Source: Pseudomonadota bacterium
GTDB lineage: Bacteria; Pseudomonadota; Alphaproteobacteria; Rhizobiales; Rhizobiaceae
Reading direction: 5' to 3'
DNA: 64,000 nucleotides
Assembly (NCBI GenBank): GCA_023451735.1
Contig: JAEXYH010000053.1
Span: 1-64,000, forward strand
Shown: positions 63,852 through 64,000 of the stretch, in pieces
How the letters are laid out: each line of letters opens with the position of its first letter
Numbering within the stretch: position 1 is the stretch's first letter
Position numbers and translations under genes: made by a program
Notes under the pieces: generated by a model
Seen by the model: the letters and a program-made list of their open reading frames with translations, nothing else
Database searches by the model: none
Told to the model about the DNA's origin: nothing

Positions 63852-64000
63852 CAGCGTTTCCCCTTGTTTTCGCCGCGCCTGCCGATGCCGAGCTGGATCA
63901 ACGTCAGCACCACCAGCACCGTGCCCATCAGGATCGAGGCGGCCGCCGCCAGACCCGGATTGCGCAGCGCCGAGGCAAAGCCGGTTTCATAGATATATTG
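63851..64000 (-). CDS. Carbohydrate ABC transporter permease, MalF type (N-terminus outside window)
   Basis: Only the last 49 codons are present. They read out a C-terminal periplasmic segment (YIYETGFASALRNPGLAAAASILMGTVLVVLTLIQLGIGRR) that is the normal end of MalF-type permeases, with the last membrane helix complete. The gene runs off the right edge; a solute-binding protein is expected beyond it. Confidence 0.85.
   Translation of the reverse strand, partial: QYIYETGFASALRNPGLAAAASILMGTVLVVLTLIQLGIGRRGENKGKR

Overview
The window looks like an alphaproteobacterial, Rhizobiaceae-type replicon (Rhizobium, Agrobacterium, Ensifer or a close relative). The evidence is high GC coding with tightly overlapping ATGA operons, a thiCOSGE operon behind a TPP riboswitch, a P19/cupredoxin/FTR1 iron uptake set of the FtrABCD type, tandem Ku genes beside a ligD, and many solute-binding-protein transporters each paired with its own regulator. 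No rRNA, tRNA, ribosomal protein or replication gene was seen. The mix of catabolic islands with thiCOSGE and ku/ligD resembles rhizobial chromids or megaplasmids, but that is inference.

Layout. 1-7.5 kb: a sugar-acid block with a tripartite tricarboxylate transporter (tctCBA), an arabinonate-type IlvD/Edd dehydratase and a cut-off RraA-like gene, facing a LacI-type regulator; then an enolase-superfamily acid-sugar dehydratase facing a LysR regulator. 8.6-13.3 kb: a non-homologous end-joining module (two Ku genes, convergent LigD, small unknown gene). 13.5-17 kb: PoxB-type pyruvate oxidase, inositol-monophosphatase-like and glycerophosphodiesterase-like genes. 17.1-21.7 kb: thiCOSGE with its riboswitch. 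21.9-31.7 kb: a divergent sugar island with an FGGY kinase, split transketolase and TIM-barrel isomerase on one side, and a ribose-type ABC transporter with a DUF2291 lipoprotein and a DeoR regulator on the other. This is a good candidate for non-oxidative D-apiose catabolism. 31.7-36.3 kb: FMN riboswitch-ribB and a divergent ftrD / ftrABC iron uptake locus. 36.5-39.1 kb: adhE with an FNR/FixK-like box upstream.

39.4-48.5 kb: an adenine-deaminase-like amidohydrolase, an M24 peptidase, an RpiR regulator, an Fe/thiamine-type ABC importer and a histidine phosphatase; the substrate is unknown. A structured non-coding stretch separates the binding protein from the permease. 48.4-54.8 kb: an operon for an RND efflux pump (MFP, RND) and its two-component system. 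55-58.3 kb: mscL, a stress-type SDR, a curcumin-reductase-like enzyme and a small rhizobial-looking protein. 58.6-64 kb: a GntR/UTRA-regulated island with a Gfo/Idh/MocA dehydrogenase, a luciferase-like flavin monooxygenase and a carbohydrate ABC transporter running off the window. It recalls sulfoquinovose monooxygenase loci but has a different enzyme set.

I see no CRISPR array, prophage or intact insertion sequence. The best leads for undescribed biology are the flavin monooxygenase / Gfo-Idh / ABC island at the right end, the amidohydrolase-M24-RpiR-ABC island, and the DUF2291 lipoprotein in the putative apiose operon. Recurrent dyad operators beside the local regulators support each island being separately controlled.
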